DNA of 64,000 nucleotides from Xiphias gladius. Taxonomy: Eukaryota; Chordata; Actinopteri; Istiophoriformes; Xiphiidae. The stretch covers positions 24,782,045 to 24,846,044 of the forward strand of contig NC_053420.1 in NCBI RefSeq assembly GCF_016859285.1, written 5' to 3'. The position numbers and the translations under genes were made by a program. Positions within the stretch are counted from its first letter, which is position 1, and each line of letters opens with the position of its first letter. Positions 11,241 through 23,401 of this stretch are shown piece after piece. A model generated the notes under the pieces. The model ran no database searches. It was not told where the DNA came from and saw nothing but the letters and a program-made list of their open reading frames with translations.

Positions 11241-12539
11241 ACAAACACTTTTTTATTTTCCGTTCCTGAAGTTCCATTTAAGTCTTCTCATATTGAGTCA
11301 AGAAGTGGGCTTAGATGTGCAGCATGAGCCCATTAGACTGGCTTTTGTGTGTGTTTCCTTGTCACAGTCAGTGTAATTGGCAACAGGTCCAGCTGTCTCT
11401 CCCACGCTTCCTTAATTGTCTCCTGGCCTGCACTGTCCTGTCAGCTGCGGTCTGCCTGTGCCTCAGAAAACCAGAGGAAGAGAAGGGGAGAGAGAGCTAG
11501 CAGCTGCAAGGGGTGCGGGGACGGAAGCGAGCCATTGTACTGGGAGAGAGGCTTCAGCTGGCAGCAGAAGTGCCACTTTTGCTATCTCGAGTGCGGAAGG
11601 TGGCAGCAAAAAGCTGGACGGATTTGAAGCAAACTGGCTGTAATATCTTGACGAGGAAACGTCTGGCGTAAAGATTCAGCAGGTCAAGAGTTAGAGTATT
11701 ACTGCGGTCCACTCTCTTGTCCTTTCATCCACTGGTTTTCTGGCTTTTGGTCTCGCTTTTCTGTGTACGGAAAATATTACGCGCAGAAAAAATAGAAACC
11801 GGGTCAGAGCGGGTCATTGCTTATTCACTCCATGTTTGCATGAAATACAATATACATCCCACATAAAACCAGCTGGTTTGTTGTTTAATAAAGTGCTGAA
11901 GGGCACACATGTTTAAATGTAAATAGGGAATGGATCGTGGGATAATTAACAAATTTCCATTTAGTTTTGTATTGGCATCGCAAAAATTAAATCGGATCAC
12001 ATGAATGCATGAACTCTAGTTGCACACTCAACATAAGACTGAACTCTGGTCATGTGCCCTTTCTTTCTTTTGCCGTGACATGAGTCATGGGGTGCATGGT
12101 GACTGCCTTCCCATGCTTTAATCTACATTTCTCGTGGATTTCAGTTCCTAAGTGCACTGCTGTTGTTTTGGTGGACGTTGAAGTCTGAGCTGAGAATCAT
12201 AGTTTCCCTGTATATTCTGTGGTCGTTTGAAGGCACAAGCTCTGATCCAAATGTGAACGAAAGGGACACCACACTACCAAAATCAGTTAACGCAAAATTG
12301 GAAGGCGAGACAACGAAAGATGGTGTGTGCTGATGAAGTTATATGTTTGTTTGCACGGGGCAGGAAAATGATGAGCATAATGAACAGTTGAGAAACGTTC
12401 AAAATGTAGACTGTTGTTCTTAACTCCCACAAAAATACGGAGTGGGGCTTTAAAGTTCTACCTCAGAGACAAATACGACCAACAGACAAGCTCAAAGCTT
12501 CACATCTGCTCCCATCTGAATGACCTTGATCGTGGAACC

Positions 12540-12831
12540 TGGCACCTCCCTCCCTCCCTCCTTCAGCCAGCTGAAGTCATCCTGACAGCCCGGTCTCGTG
12601 GGTCCAGCAGGAGCCCGGGACCTGCCTGCGGACATTGTAGCCGCCTGTCCGTCCCACTGAGTGGTGCTGTTGTCAGTGCCCCCTGGTGGAGCCGCCGCCG
12701 CCGCTGCTGCTGAGCGTGTGCTTGGCTTCTCCACAGCACAGACGGAAGGAACCGTTCCCATCAACACACACACACACGCACACACGGAGGCTGCGGACAT
12801 GGATCGCTGAGAGCACGGTTCCGACACAAGA
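12540..12831 (+). promoter_or_regulatory. GC-rich segment and putative gpr22 untranslated first exon
   Basis: A GC-rich segment with a CCG/CTG run near 12690-12715 is followed by a clean donor (AAGAG|GTAAGAG) at 12832. The next well-formed plus-strand acceptor before a coding exon is CCCCAG at 23290-23291, 110 bases before the gpr22 ATG. GPR22 genes carry their coding region in the last exon, so a long 5'-UTR intron would fit the family. The pairing is inference from splice signals only. Confidence 0.35.
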
Positions 12832-13482
12832 GGTAAGAGTGCAGCACATGCAAAGAACCCATGTGTTTTCCTTTTGTTTTTCTTTGTGTTTTAACCCGTA
12901 ATAAGCCGTTCGTCCGATAAAGACGTTTTAGTGTAAAATGCGCAGCGCTTGGAGAGCAGTTGGCATGCAGGTAGCTCCACCGATCCAGTCCAGCAATAAC
13001 TTCAATTGCCAATTTAATAAAAGAATAGTGTCATTCTGGCATGATAGGAAAGTGCAGTTAAATATTCACATTATTTAAAGTGCTCTTAGGTGGACTTTTA
13101 CGCAGCGTAAGTATAATCTACGTGTATGACCTGTCGTGTGGATATTTACCGAAATCTTTATAACTGGAAACATTGTTTTGTTGTTGCATATTATGTCCAA
13201 CTTTATTCAGCCCAAGGACGGGTACTTGCACCCCTAAAGTGCAGCGCATAGCGCGCCGCCCTGTGCTGTTTGGCACACTGAGCTTCACGAAATATTGATT
13301 TAGCAGAGGAACCCGAGTTTTATTAGAAACCTCGGGCTGTGTGTGGGAGTAGGTGCTTGACACAGTTACGGGCTCTGAGGCTGTGTGTTTCTCCCACGCT
13401 CCTGAGGGAGTCCTCGCTGCAGTCCGCTGGAAACATCTCACCATGCATACTGTACATCAAAGTGTGCTTCTCTGTTTGGATG

Positions 13483-13522
13483 GTGTGTGTGTGTGTGTGT
13501 GTGTGCGTGCGCGCGCGTGTGT
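13483..13522. repeat. (GT)n microsatellite
   Basis: GT units grade into GCGC and GTTT. Confidence 0.95.
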
Positions 13523-14746
13523 TTGCGATGTTTTGCATGTGTGTTTTGTTGTGTGTGCCAGCAGCCTAGGGGACAAACATACCTTAAAATATCTTTTAAA
13601 TGCCATAAACCTCTGTTAATGTATTCTCTCTTCCCGTCATTGTCCATTTATTTTTGAATTATGGCTCTGCCTCCCCTTCCTTTGCAATCTTAGGGAGAGA
13701 TAACCTAAGTACAACTTGAATAGCTCACTCTATTTTCATTCATTTAGGGGCAAATGAGGAGCAGAACCACCATTTAGGAATTACATTGGCCTGTTAATGT
13801 TCCAATTTAGTTGTTTTACCCTTTGAAGTTACTAAATCTCTTCACGTTACCTTAATTTGAAATATTTTAATGTATACACCTAAAAGATTTAGTTTCCTAC
13901 ACGTCTGTTTTGACTCATTTTATCCAAAATGTTGTTATCAAATGTAATTGACCAGCTAATCAACAATTTATCTGCAACAATTTTGGTAACTGCCTAATGA
14001 CTCAAGTAAAGAAGGATTATCTGGTTCCAGATTTGCAAACATGAATTGTTTTCTTAGTCCTCTAAGATTGCAAGTTGAATATCTTTGGGTTACGGACTGT
14101 TTGTTGGCAAAAACAAACTATTTATAGACACCACCTTGGGTTTCTGATGGGCATTTTTCACCATTTTGTGATATTTTTTAGACCAAATGATGAATTGAGA
14201 CATAATCGGCATAATGAAAATAGTCATAAGTAAAGTTAGCTATTCATATTTTAGTATTTATGCTGGAGTTGTGTTCTGTAAACCATATGCAGTTAGACAG
14301 TCTAGTAAGATGAACAGTTTGCATTAGAGTTTTGTCAAATGGCACAACATACCGCTCAGCATCTCAGAACTGCAATCTTCCCCAACAGAATCACATCAAT
14401 CAGGTTTATACTCTCATACAATCCACATGCTATTTCTATCTCAGCTGTTCATCACGAGCAAAAACCACCACAAATAGGGATGTACAAAGAAGAAGAAAAA
14501 CCGTAAAAGTAAAACTAAATGCAGTAAGACACAGCAGACAAGATGGGGAGTAAAGGATGGGGGGTTGGTTGCAACCTTGTGGAGGTGGAGGAGAGCACAG
14601 AGAAGAAGGGAAGTCTCGATGAAAGCGTTTTGAGTCTGAGCTGTATCTCCTCCACTGCACCGTCCCTGTGTTCTGCTGTGGAGGGCTTTGATTGTGAACC
14701 TGAAGACATGGAACCAAATCCTGCTGGACACATGAAGTCAGGAAGC

Positions 14747-14756
14747 GTGTGTGTGT

Positions 14757-14804
<48 letters not shown>

Positions 14805-14809
14805 GTGCG

Positions 14810-14854
<45 letters not shown>
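14747..14854. repeat. Compound (GT)n microsatellite
   Basis: About 108 bases of GT with an ATGT and several GTGC interruptions. Confidence 0.97.
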
Positions 14855-14857
<3 letters not shown>

Positions 14858-16273
14858 TCAATATATCATGATCCCCTCTCTGTCCTGCTGCCGCCAGCTC
14901 ACACACAAATGGATGAATTTTTTACTAATTGCATCCTTCTCCAGTTAAGTAACCTCATCATTCTTCACCAAGTGGCTTCCTGTTCCGCATCTGTCAGTTT
15001 CAGCACGCACCTCTTCTCTTGTCTCTCTCTCTCTCTCTCCTCTTTACCCCCTCTTTCATTCTTTCTGATTCTTCCCTGAGCTTAGGTTTTCAATGGCTGG
15101 CTATTTCAGGTCTATATTTCTACGCAGCTATAAATAATTCAGGTAACAGGACAACATAAAGGCCCTCAGTGAGAGCCTGGATACTTTGCTCAAACCTGAA
15201 TTGCCCCTCTACCATTTGGAAAGTCGGCCTGAATAACGGATTTGTTTGCTAATACCAAGTGTATTCTGGTCAATGACTCGAATGGCAATAGGCTCGCCCA
15301 CTTACTGTTTGTACAGATGATCTCTCAGATTCTTCTTTAGCAGTCAAGTAAAGACAGTACAGTACAGTACATTAAAGATGAGTCTCTTGTAGAAGTTCTA
15401 AAAAAAGCTGAGTTTATGCTTGATTTTACTCTGCCTCTCCCTCTCTCTTAGAGCACTCTCTGTATTTCTCCATATTTCATGCTGTCCTGCTTGCAGTTTC
15501 CAGCTGCTCCTCTGCTCCATTGTGAAATGAGCCAAAATATTTATGAGTCGGACATAAATGATAATTGGATTTCTGCACAGAAAGAATGGATGCAGCTTTA
15601 ACAGCAGCCGCAATTAAGGGATGTAAAAACCCTGGACAGAGGGTCAGTAAACCAATCAGAGTAAAGCAAACTCTGTGAGCCTGCTTGTGCCCTCGCACTG
15701 AGGTGCACCACGTCCAATAAATATACTGTGCCTGTTGTTTTATCTAAGACTTGCATCTTATTTTTGCAATGTACAGACGTTTAAATATTTTGGAGGGCAT
15801 AAGCCATGAAGTCGCGAGTTTAAAAAAAATGCTGCACATATCACAGGGTGATAAGCGTCAACAGTGGAAAAAACAGAGGTTTGACGCGACAAAATAATGA
15901 ACGATCCAATGCCAGCCCCTACACCTGCCCAACACCGATTAAACTGTTTGACGCTGTAAAGACTGTTGATGTTGTACATAAACAATGTGATGGAATCTAA
16001 TGCAACACCAACACAAACTATGACCATCTGTTGAGTAACTATAAAGTTAAATCCAAATCTCTCCAACAAAGAGCCCATAAAAAAAAACAAAAAAAACAAA
16101 CAAAAAAAACATTCTGATCAGGTATGTGTTTTGGGCTGTTGCTCTGAGTCAAATGGGACAGGTATTCGTGTTGCTGTATCTGCCAGAGATGGATCGACTT
16201 TAATTCCTCCAGCTGCATCATGTCAAAATACAAAATCATGTATCAAACTGTGTGAATCATAAACTTAAAATAA

Positions 16274-16348
16274 TAGTTTGATTCATCTAACTCTCCGCAG
16301 GACAGCCCGTAAGCGTATTTCCCAAAATGTCAAACTATTCCTTTAAAA
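16274..16348 (+). repeat. Fragment of dispersed repeat family A
   Basis: It shares TCATCTAACTCTC and the tail TTTCCCAAAATGTCAAACTA with the longer copy ending at 19552. Only the 3' end is present. Confidence 0.6.
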
Positions 16349-17825
16349 CTTTGGTATCTGAATATACAGTACGTACTGTACCAATAGCGCAGCACAGTCA
16401 TATGCAATCATGTCTCAGTGTCTTTGTTCTCTTATCAAATAACTGTAAAATTGGCATATTTGCTAGTACTGAACCTTTTTTTTTTTTACTTTATAATGTC
16501 CACTGCACATGGAAACACTTGACATTATGATACTAATCTTGAAAATGGTAAACGTAAGTGTAGTAGTCGTCCTTACATTTCAGGGTCGGAGTCATGCCCC
16601 CGCCTCAACAGATTTAGTGCACTACAGAGTTAGCGTGTTAAAGGCAGACAGCCAACTGGACATCAGATTCAATTGGGAATTCTGTATCTGACCTGTATTT
16701 GTTTTACATTTAAACTACTGGCAAAGAAATTATCCCTTACATTCACAACACTGTAATATATTCCAGTGCTGTGTCGGATGAGACTTTCATCCTCTCAGTA
16801 TTCACCTACAGCTTAATAGACCACTTAAACTCAGCAGGTGCCCTGTTGCACATCTAACCTTGTGTGGGAATGCACGTGCGTATGCTTGTGGAGCCGGAAC
16901 GTGCTAATATACATGGCCCATGTGAGTCTTGGCCTCTCCCAGGCCAGCTGTGCTGAGGATGAGCAGTGGCCTGCAAGTGTTCTGCTCTGACAAGACATTT
17001 TGTCTCCAGCATGGCATGCTGACTGGAGAGAGCGCTCAAATAACAGCTTGATCTCTCAACAGGGAGTCTGTTTACACTCGTGCACACGCACACACAAATA
17101 AGCTGGTGGGTGTTCATTGTATAGAGGGTACATACATGTTCTGTGCTCTTACAGTGCCAAGCCTTTCTGTTCTGTCGTTACTCACCCACTCACACAACGG
17201 ATTCTCGGGCTTGAATCCTGTCGTTTCTATTCTTGTGCCCTGCTTTGTTTTAAGTAATGTCGTTTGAGAATCAGAGCTCTGCCAAGCTTTGTGGTGGCAT
17301 TATCTTGACAAGTGACTGAAGCTGCCTCTTTGGCACAAAATGGGTAATGATCAGACTCCTGACGGCCAGAAGAAAGATGTCTGTTTTTTTAACAACCCTC
17401 CCATTACAGTGATTGCAAAAAATCACCAGAAAGTATCCGTAATGGGTTTATCATGTCATTGCACGTACTGTGCCTTGGAATAAAATAGGATCATTAAATA
17501 CCCATCCTGATCTTTTACTTTTTTCTGTCCTGCCACCAAAGTGACATCAGACTCTCTCAACAACAGCCCATGAGAAAACTTCGTACTTTCCCCACAAGCT
17601 TCCTTCGGCTGTGTTGACAGTCTGATTTGATTTTCAGGCAACCTGATGCATAACTTTGCATCCTAATGAAGAAAAACTGATTTCCTTCAAACAGCTATAA
17701 CTGTCTGATGCTTTAAGATATGGAGTTCATCGCACCCATGTGTCAGGTGAAGAGAAATATGTGGATACATTTGATGAGAAATACATTTTTAGCTTATTGA
17801 CTTAGGTTTTATACCAATAGCATTT

Positions 17826-18050
17826 CTAGCAGCGGGGCTCTATGTCAGTCCCAGACATTGGAGAACGCCGGACTTAGGAAGCTTTAGCATCATGACACGC
17901 TAAACTAAGATGATGAACGTGGCTAAACATCAGCATGTTAGCTTTGTCACTGTGAGCATGTTAGCATGCCGACTTTCGCGTTGAGCTTACAGCGACGCAA
18001 TGCATATACAGTAAGCACAGCCTCACGGAGCCACTAGCAAGGCTTATTTA
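17826..18050 (+). repeat. Dispersed teleost repeat with CATGTTAGC motifs
   Basis: It contains GCTAAACTAAGATGATGAAC, CAGCATGTTAGC, GAGCATGTTAGCATG and CAGCCTCACGGAGCC. This string of motifs is typical of a repeat very common in percomorph genomes; I recognise the pattern but not its formal family name. No coding capacity is seen. Confidence 0.6.
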
Positions 18051-19283
18051 AATCCAAGAGAATACATTTTAGCAGTATCTTTCTTACAACACCGTAATTA
18101 CACAGAGTTATCACTCTGGTTCTGCTTAGGTTTCCCCTGGGAGCAAAAGATTAACATTATGGAACACATGTTGCCACTAGTCTGATCCAACCATAATCTT
18201 TTAATAGTGTAGTTGATAAAAATCTAATTTTCTACATTAAAGTATATTCCCCATTACTATTCATGGACTTTTCTTCTGCATTACTGTCTTCTCACCATAT
18301 ATCATTTTGACAACCTGTTACATCAGCTTGTCTCACAGGAATAGCAGGATTATTGTGACTGCCATTCATCTTTTTAATCTTTGTGCTGCTGCTACTGGGA
18401 ACTGAGTGTAGCTGTTCAATTATACATGCTATAAAGTCTCTTGTCACACGCTTTCTGGCTTCCTACACCGGAGGGGAAAAGGTTGTAGAGCATCAGTTAG
18501 ATCTGTGTGGAAAAAGGTGGCCCTGGATGTTGTGTATCAGCCCCCCCCCCATGGACCTTTGATGCACTGTTAAAGTAAAAGAGTATCCATTATATTATCA
18601 GACCAGTCTGTTGTGTTCAAGACTTCTTTTGTGATAAGTGTAGTAATTAAAGGTTGTATTGGACTTTTCCTAAACCTGGAGAAAAGACAATCCTGTTGTT
18701 TGTGTCTAAGAAGCGGGCAGCAAAACCCGATGTCTGCCTGAAGTTTAGCCTCTAAATTGTTGAAAAGTTTTAAAACTTGATTATCATGAAAAAAAGTTGC
18801 TTTGCTGCCGGGCACTAAAGGGATCACAAATCAACAAAAAAAGCATCCATAAAGAGGTTGCATAAAAAATAGCCCATTACGCTTTGTAAGTATTTACATA
18901 TAAATAGAACTAAAATGCGATCGAAACAAAAGACAGAAACTCTCGCCCCGACTCAATAAGAAACAAAGGATTAGGGATTAGGACCCAGATGTTATGTCAA
19001 CTGTTTTGCAGAATAAAATTCATGTTTACATATTGGATATGTATAAATTTTTGCATTTTGGACTGAAATGATCAGGCATAAACCGTAGCCATATATAACA
19101 AGGATTAAGATAAATTTATTATCAAACAATAAAATGTGCTCAGAAGTGAAAGACACATCATATATACCGGAACTTTTTTTTGTTTGTTTTATTAAACTGG
19201 GAGTTTACATTGCATTTTTGACAAAAAGTTTAGTATCCGTCCCGGTTAAAACGTGGTGTAAAGCACAGCTTGTCTGCTCACAC

Positions 19284-19552
19284 TTTGGTTTTCGTACAGA
19301 TAAAACAAAGAAAATATAACATGACAATTAGTGAGCTTCAGAGGTTGCTGGCAGGTGGACCTTGTTACTTTTGGACAGGCGAGGCTAGCTGTTTCCTCCT
19401 GGTCCCAGTCTTTATGCTGGGCCAAGCTAATCAGCTGCTGGCGGTAGCTTCATATTTACAGGCATGAGAGCGGTATCAATCTTCTCATCTAACTATCAGC
19501 AAGAGAAAGAATAAGTGTATTTCCCAAAGTGTCAAACTATTCCTTTAACCTC
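19284..19552 (+). repeat. Dispersed repeat family A, long copy
   Basis: Shared blocks are GAGCTTCAGAGG, AGGCTAGCTGTTTCC, CAGTCTTTATGCTGGGCCAA, GTAGCTTCATATTTAC and AACTATTCCTTTAA. Other copies in this window are 16274-16348, 22343-22541 and, inverted, 61786-62053. It is probably a non-autonomous transposon; family name not assigned. Confidence 0.7.
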
Positions 19553-22073
19553 AGGCTCTCGGAAGACCCCGAATTAAGAATTCAAAATTGAAAATTAGAT
19601 GCTAGTGTTAACATCGTCAGAAAATTCACACAGGATTTGTTGGTTCTCATAACCAGATATTCAGATGAAAATGTGTTATCACTCTCACATTCAACCTCAT
19701 TACATAGTTAGAGGTTTAAAAGGAAAAGCTGTTACTGGGATAGTAATACCATATTAACCGCATCACCCTCATGTCACTGTTTCCTGGTCCTCAGTATGCC
19801 AGGGTCCAAGTGAGATTATTGCCTTCTGCAAAGCTAGGAAAAGGTCACACACACACAGTGAGCACTCCCTGGTGAGGGTCTCCCACTCGCAGGTGACGTA
19901 ATTAGGAAACCGTCAGAAGAAATGCACCTTGTTTCACATTCTGAACATTGCCGTACAGGACCTACCCTGAAACAAACCTGAGATCACTCAGATTCAAGAG
20001 GTAGAAGATTTTTAATAACACAACTTGTGGATAAAGAACAGCATGAAAGAGCGCAGTGCTCTCCAGGGTCAGACACGAGGCACTTTGGGTCAACGCAGGG
20101 TCCTATTGATTAATTTTTCACACTTCTGCTTCACGTGCCTGCCCTTTCCAGGTCAACCTTTTAACTGAAAGAGAGATTAAACAGCATCACATGTAGAAAA
20201 CCAATGTAACTGAATAGTTTCAAACAAAACTAACCCTCACAAGAAAGCACATATAGAGCTCCAGTCTCCATCAGCTGCTTTGCATTTCTATGACCAGATT
20301 GCTTTTCTGCTGCGGTTTTAAGATTAGCAATATCTGTCCCCTTTTCCTGTGCTAGAGGTCTAACCTGTGCAACCATCACGCAGCTTTTCACTCAGGCAAT
20401 CGTGAGTGGAGTCTTTGGGGACTGAAGCGGTCTGTTGGGGACTGGAGGCAACCAGGAAACCAGCAGCAGTAAGGGGAAGGCTGATGTAAGACTTTAGTGG
20501 GGAAAAAAGCTGCCACCTCTGCTCCCTGGGACATCTTGTTTACCAGTGCTGCTGGCTCGCCCTTCTTTCCTACTTCCTCGCCTAACTCAGCCATTTTCTA
20601 TAATCCACCTCAGCACTCCAGCGCGCGGTTTTGACTTCCTACTTACAGGTGGTGAATGCTTGCTTTTAAACAATAGACCACTACTTCTCCAAAAATTGCC
20701 ATTTCCATTTCTGTTCAGCTTCCATCCAAACCTCCTCTATAACCCCTTATCTTCACTCCTTCCCAATTCCAGCCTATGGTGGCAATCAGACTGTCCACTC
20801 ACGATGGACACCTCCAACATGAGTTGAGCAAAGCAGCTTCATGGTTGGGCTAATGCACGCCATCGGTTCTTCGCCTGCTGTGTTTTAATGACTTTTTTTT
20901 TTTTCACTCTGCTCGCCCCAGTGTCCCTCTTTTCCTTTCTCCTTACATCCCCAAGAGATATCTATGTTCTTACAGTTTTAAACCGAACCACAAATCTATA
21001 TCTGCCAACTGCTTCCTCACTAGCTTAGGCATTGTCGTACAGTCCACATTTTGCTTGTATTACTGAAGATGGTTTAAAGAAGAGTGCTGCTGTTCTTAGG
21101 GGACTTCCATTTCCTCCCACATGCTGCTGTTTACAATGCCCAGGGAGAACAGGAACACATGAAAGGCAACGGATAAGCAGTAGTATTGTAATATGGATTA
21201 TTAGAGGCAGTATATCAGTCACAGAAGGTTTTATCATCGCACTTTCCTGCTGACATTCTGACTCACAACTCAACAGACCAGCAACAGTTGTGTACTTTCT
21301 TGTCTCTTTTATCTTTTTTCCATGGGAATGTAACATGTTGTCAGCTCTCTGTTTTGTAATTAAGAGGTATTTTAACTCTACTTACACTATCGTCTCACTG
21401 TCACTAGCCTGGTGTCACCAAAGAGCTCGCTATTGCACATTTCAATACTATAGCACCTGTGCCCTCATTAATCTAGACCCTTCTACTGTGGTTACCGTGG
21501 AAACGGAAACGGAGAGAAAATGAGTCCATCACTCAACCGCATGTCTTTTTGCCAGAGTGGAGTTGCGCAGGGGTTGGTAGTTGAGAGTTGATTAGTTGTG
21601 TTGTTTGTTTCCTGTGCTCTTGACTGGTAAGTTCAGCACCAAATGTTTTAAACACTTGATGCTGAGATTTCCACTTCTTGATGAATTTAGGGTAAAGGGA
21701 GTTCTGGATTTAATCATTCCATTGATTTCCCCCAGTAGCTGCCCTCTAATTAATGTGGAATGACTGTGTTTGACACACTGCATTTACTCTTTTGGTTGTC
21801 AGTGAGATGCCGTCTTTTTGCATACCAGTACCGATAAGGTATAACAAAAAATGTGATCAAATTCACCAATGATCGGCGAGCTGTAGCTCTGAATAACAGC
21901 AGCTAGCATTAGTCGTGACTGACTGTTTCGGATCCAGATATTGAAGAGTAGTCAGTACTTGTAATCTGGACAGAGTGACTGTTTCTTGTGTTCCATGTCA
22001 TGCCATTTACAATGTTACTGAAGAAAGAGTTGAAGGTGCCATCCCCGCTACCAAAATCGAAAGCAGTGGATGG

Positions 22074-22116
22074 ATCATCATCATCATCATCATCATCAAC
22101 CTCATCATCATCATCT
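22074..22116. repeat. (TCA)n microsatellite
   Basis: TCA triplets with one ACC interruption. It opens long serine, aspartate or isoleucine frames that are not genes. Confidence 0.95.
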
Positions 22117-22342
22117 ATCAATCCCTCACTGATCCCTCAAACAGATTATCACTGGGAGAAAAATCTGAATTTATGTTGTTTTTTTTAACGCTGTTAAAGG
22201 TCTGTTTACATCAGCATTTGTTTTAAACACAACACGAGAAAAGGCCTGTAAACTGAAGAAACACAAAAAAAATTTTCTTCAAGAGTTTATGTGAATGAAC
22301 ATGTATGAATTGCGAACTTATCCTCCTAAAACCAGAAATTGT

Positions 22343-22541
22343 CATGTCTAAATTTTTGGTTTGTTTTCGTATCAAACAAATGAGATAGGTGTTGGTTATT
22401 GAGCTTTAGAGGTGCTGGTAGACATATTTTCGCACTTCCAGTCTCCCTGCTTCCAGTCCTTGTGCTAAAATAAGCTAAACACGTCCTGCCTCCAGCTCTA
22501 TCAGCATTTGTTTTATCCCAAAATGTTGAGCTATTCTTTTA
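22343..22541 (+). repeat. Dispersed repeat family A, degenerate copy
   Basis: It contains TTTCGTATCAAACAAATGAG, GAGCTTTAGAGGTGCTGGTA, CTTCCAGTC and AGCTATTCTTTTA in the same order as the 19284-19552 copy, with more changes. Confidence 0.65.
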
Positions 22542-23137
22542 ATGTGTGAAATTTGCTTCAGTAAAACTTTGCTGTATCTGTTTTAATCACATTAATGACA
22601 TTTGAATTATAATTGATGTTTACTTTTGGTTTGTTCTGCAGCTATTCCTTGAAGTCCTTCAACCATATATTTTAGCAAATTAACTCCTCAGATGTGATAC
22701 AGATACTAAAGTGAATTAACTTAAGTAGTCGTCAGTTTGGCTGAAACCTTCCATCGCTTAATAAATATGCTCCTTTGGCAGTAGAGGTATTTTAAATAAA
22801 TCATGTGGCCTGCTACAGCTTGCAGAGCAGAGATCATGACCAATTTTCTTGTAAGTTGCTGAATGTGTTGCTCGTACTGATCCACTGAGAGAGCAGTTGA
22901 TTGCCTGTGGGTCTGATTACCACTGCTTCATTTAATTTGCCCATTCCCCTGAGCCACAGTACACTTTAGTGATATTGTGGTGGCCTGCGGTTCTGACAGC
23001 TTGTGTGCAGGTTCCAGGCTGTGGCTGAGCCAAAATGGTAATTAGAGATACTGATAGGAGACAGATTGGAGGCGTGATTTTATGTATAATGCAGCACCTC
23101 TTCAATCTGCAGAGGCTGGGGTTGATATATGCATATG

Positions 23138-23183
23138 TAGATAGATAGATAGATAGATCGATAGATAGATAGACAGATGGATG
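23138..23183. repeat. (GATA)n microsatellite
   Basis: TAGA/GATA units with GATC and GACA variants. Confidence 0.95.
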
Positions 23184-23401
23184 GTTTCTGTGTTACAAAT
23201 TCTCTGACATGCTATGAGAGAGAATAATGTGTTTTGATTCTCTCCACAAGTTCGTTTCTCATCTGTCTGCACTGTGTTCCCGTCTCCCCAGCGCTGTCAT
23301 CAAGCTGTTATTCATCCCTGCATCATGGAGGCTCAGCCTGGTGCTCGTGGGAGCTCATCAACTGTGTGACAGTTAAAATATATGAGGACTGAGAGGTCGT
23401 C

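Larger units (their letters stand above)
12832..23291 (+). other. Long region upstream of gpr22, probable 5'-UTR intron
   Basis: About 10.5 kb contains three (GT)n or (TCA)n tracts, a GATA tract, and several dispersed repeats listed separately. Non-repetitive blocks near 15110-15330, 15480-15720 and 22830-23100 are the best places to look for conserved enhancers. No protein-coding exon was recognised. Confidence 0.4.

Noticed and set aside
14436-15079. Long overlapping open frames on both strands across the (GT)n tract
   Set aside because: They consist mainly of Cys-Val or Thr-His repeats from the microsatellite and have no domain or splice support.
22074-22188. Aspartate- or serine-rich frame at the TCA tract
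   Set aside because: Product of a trinucleotide microsatellite.
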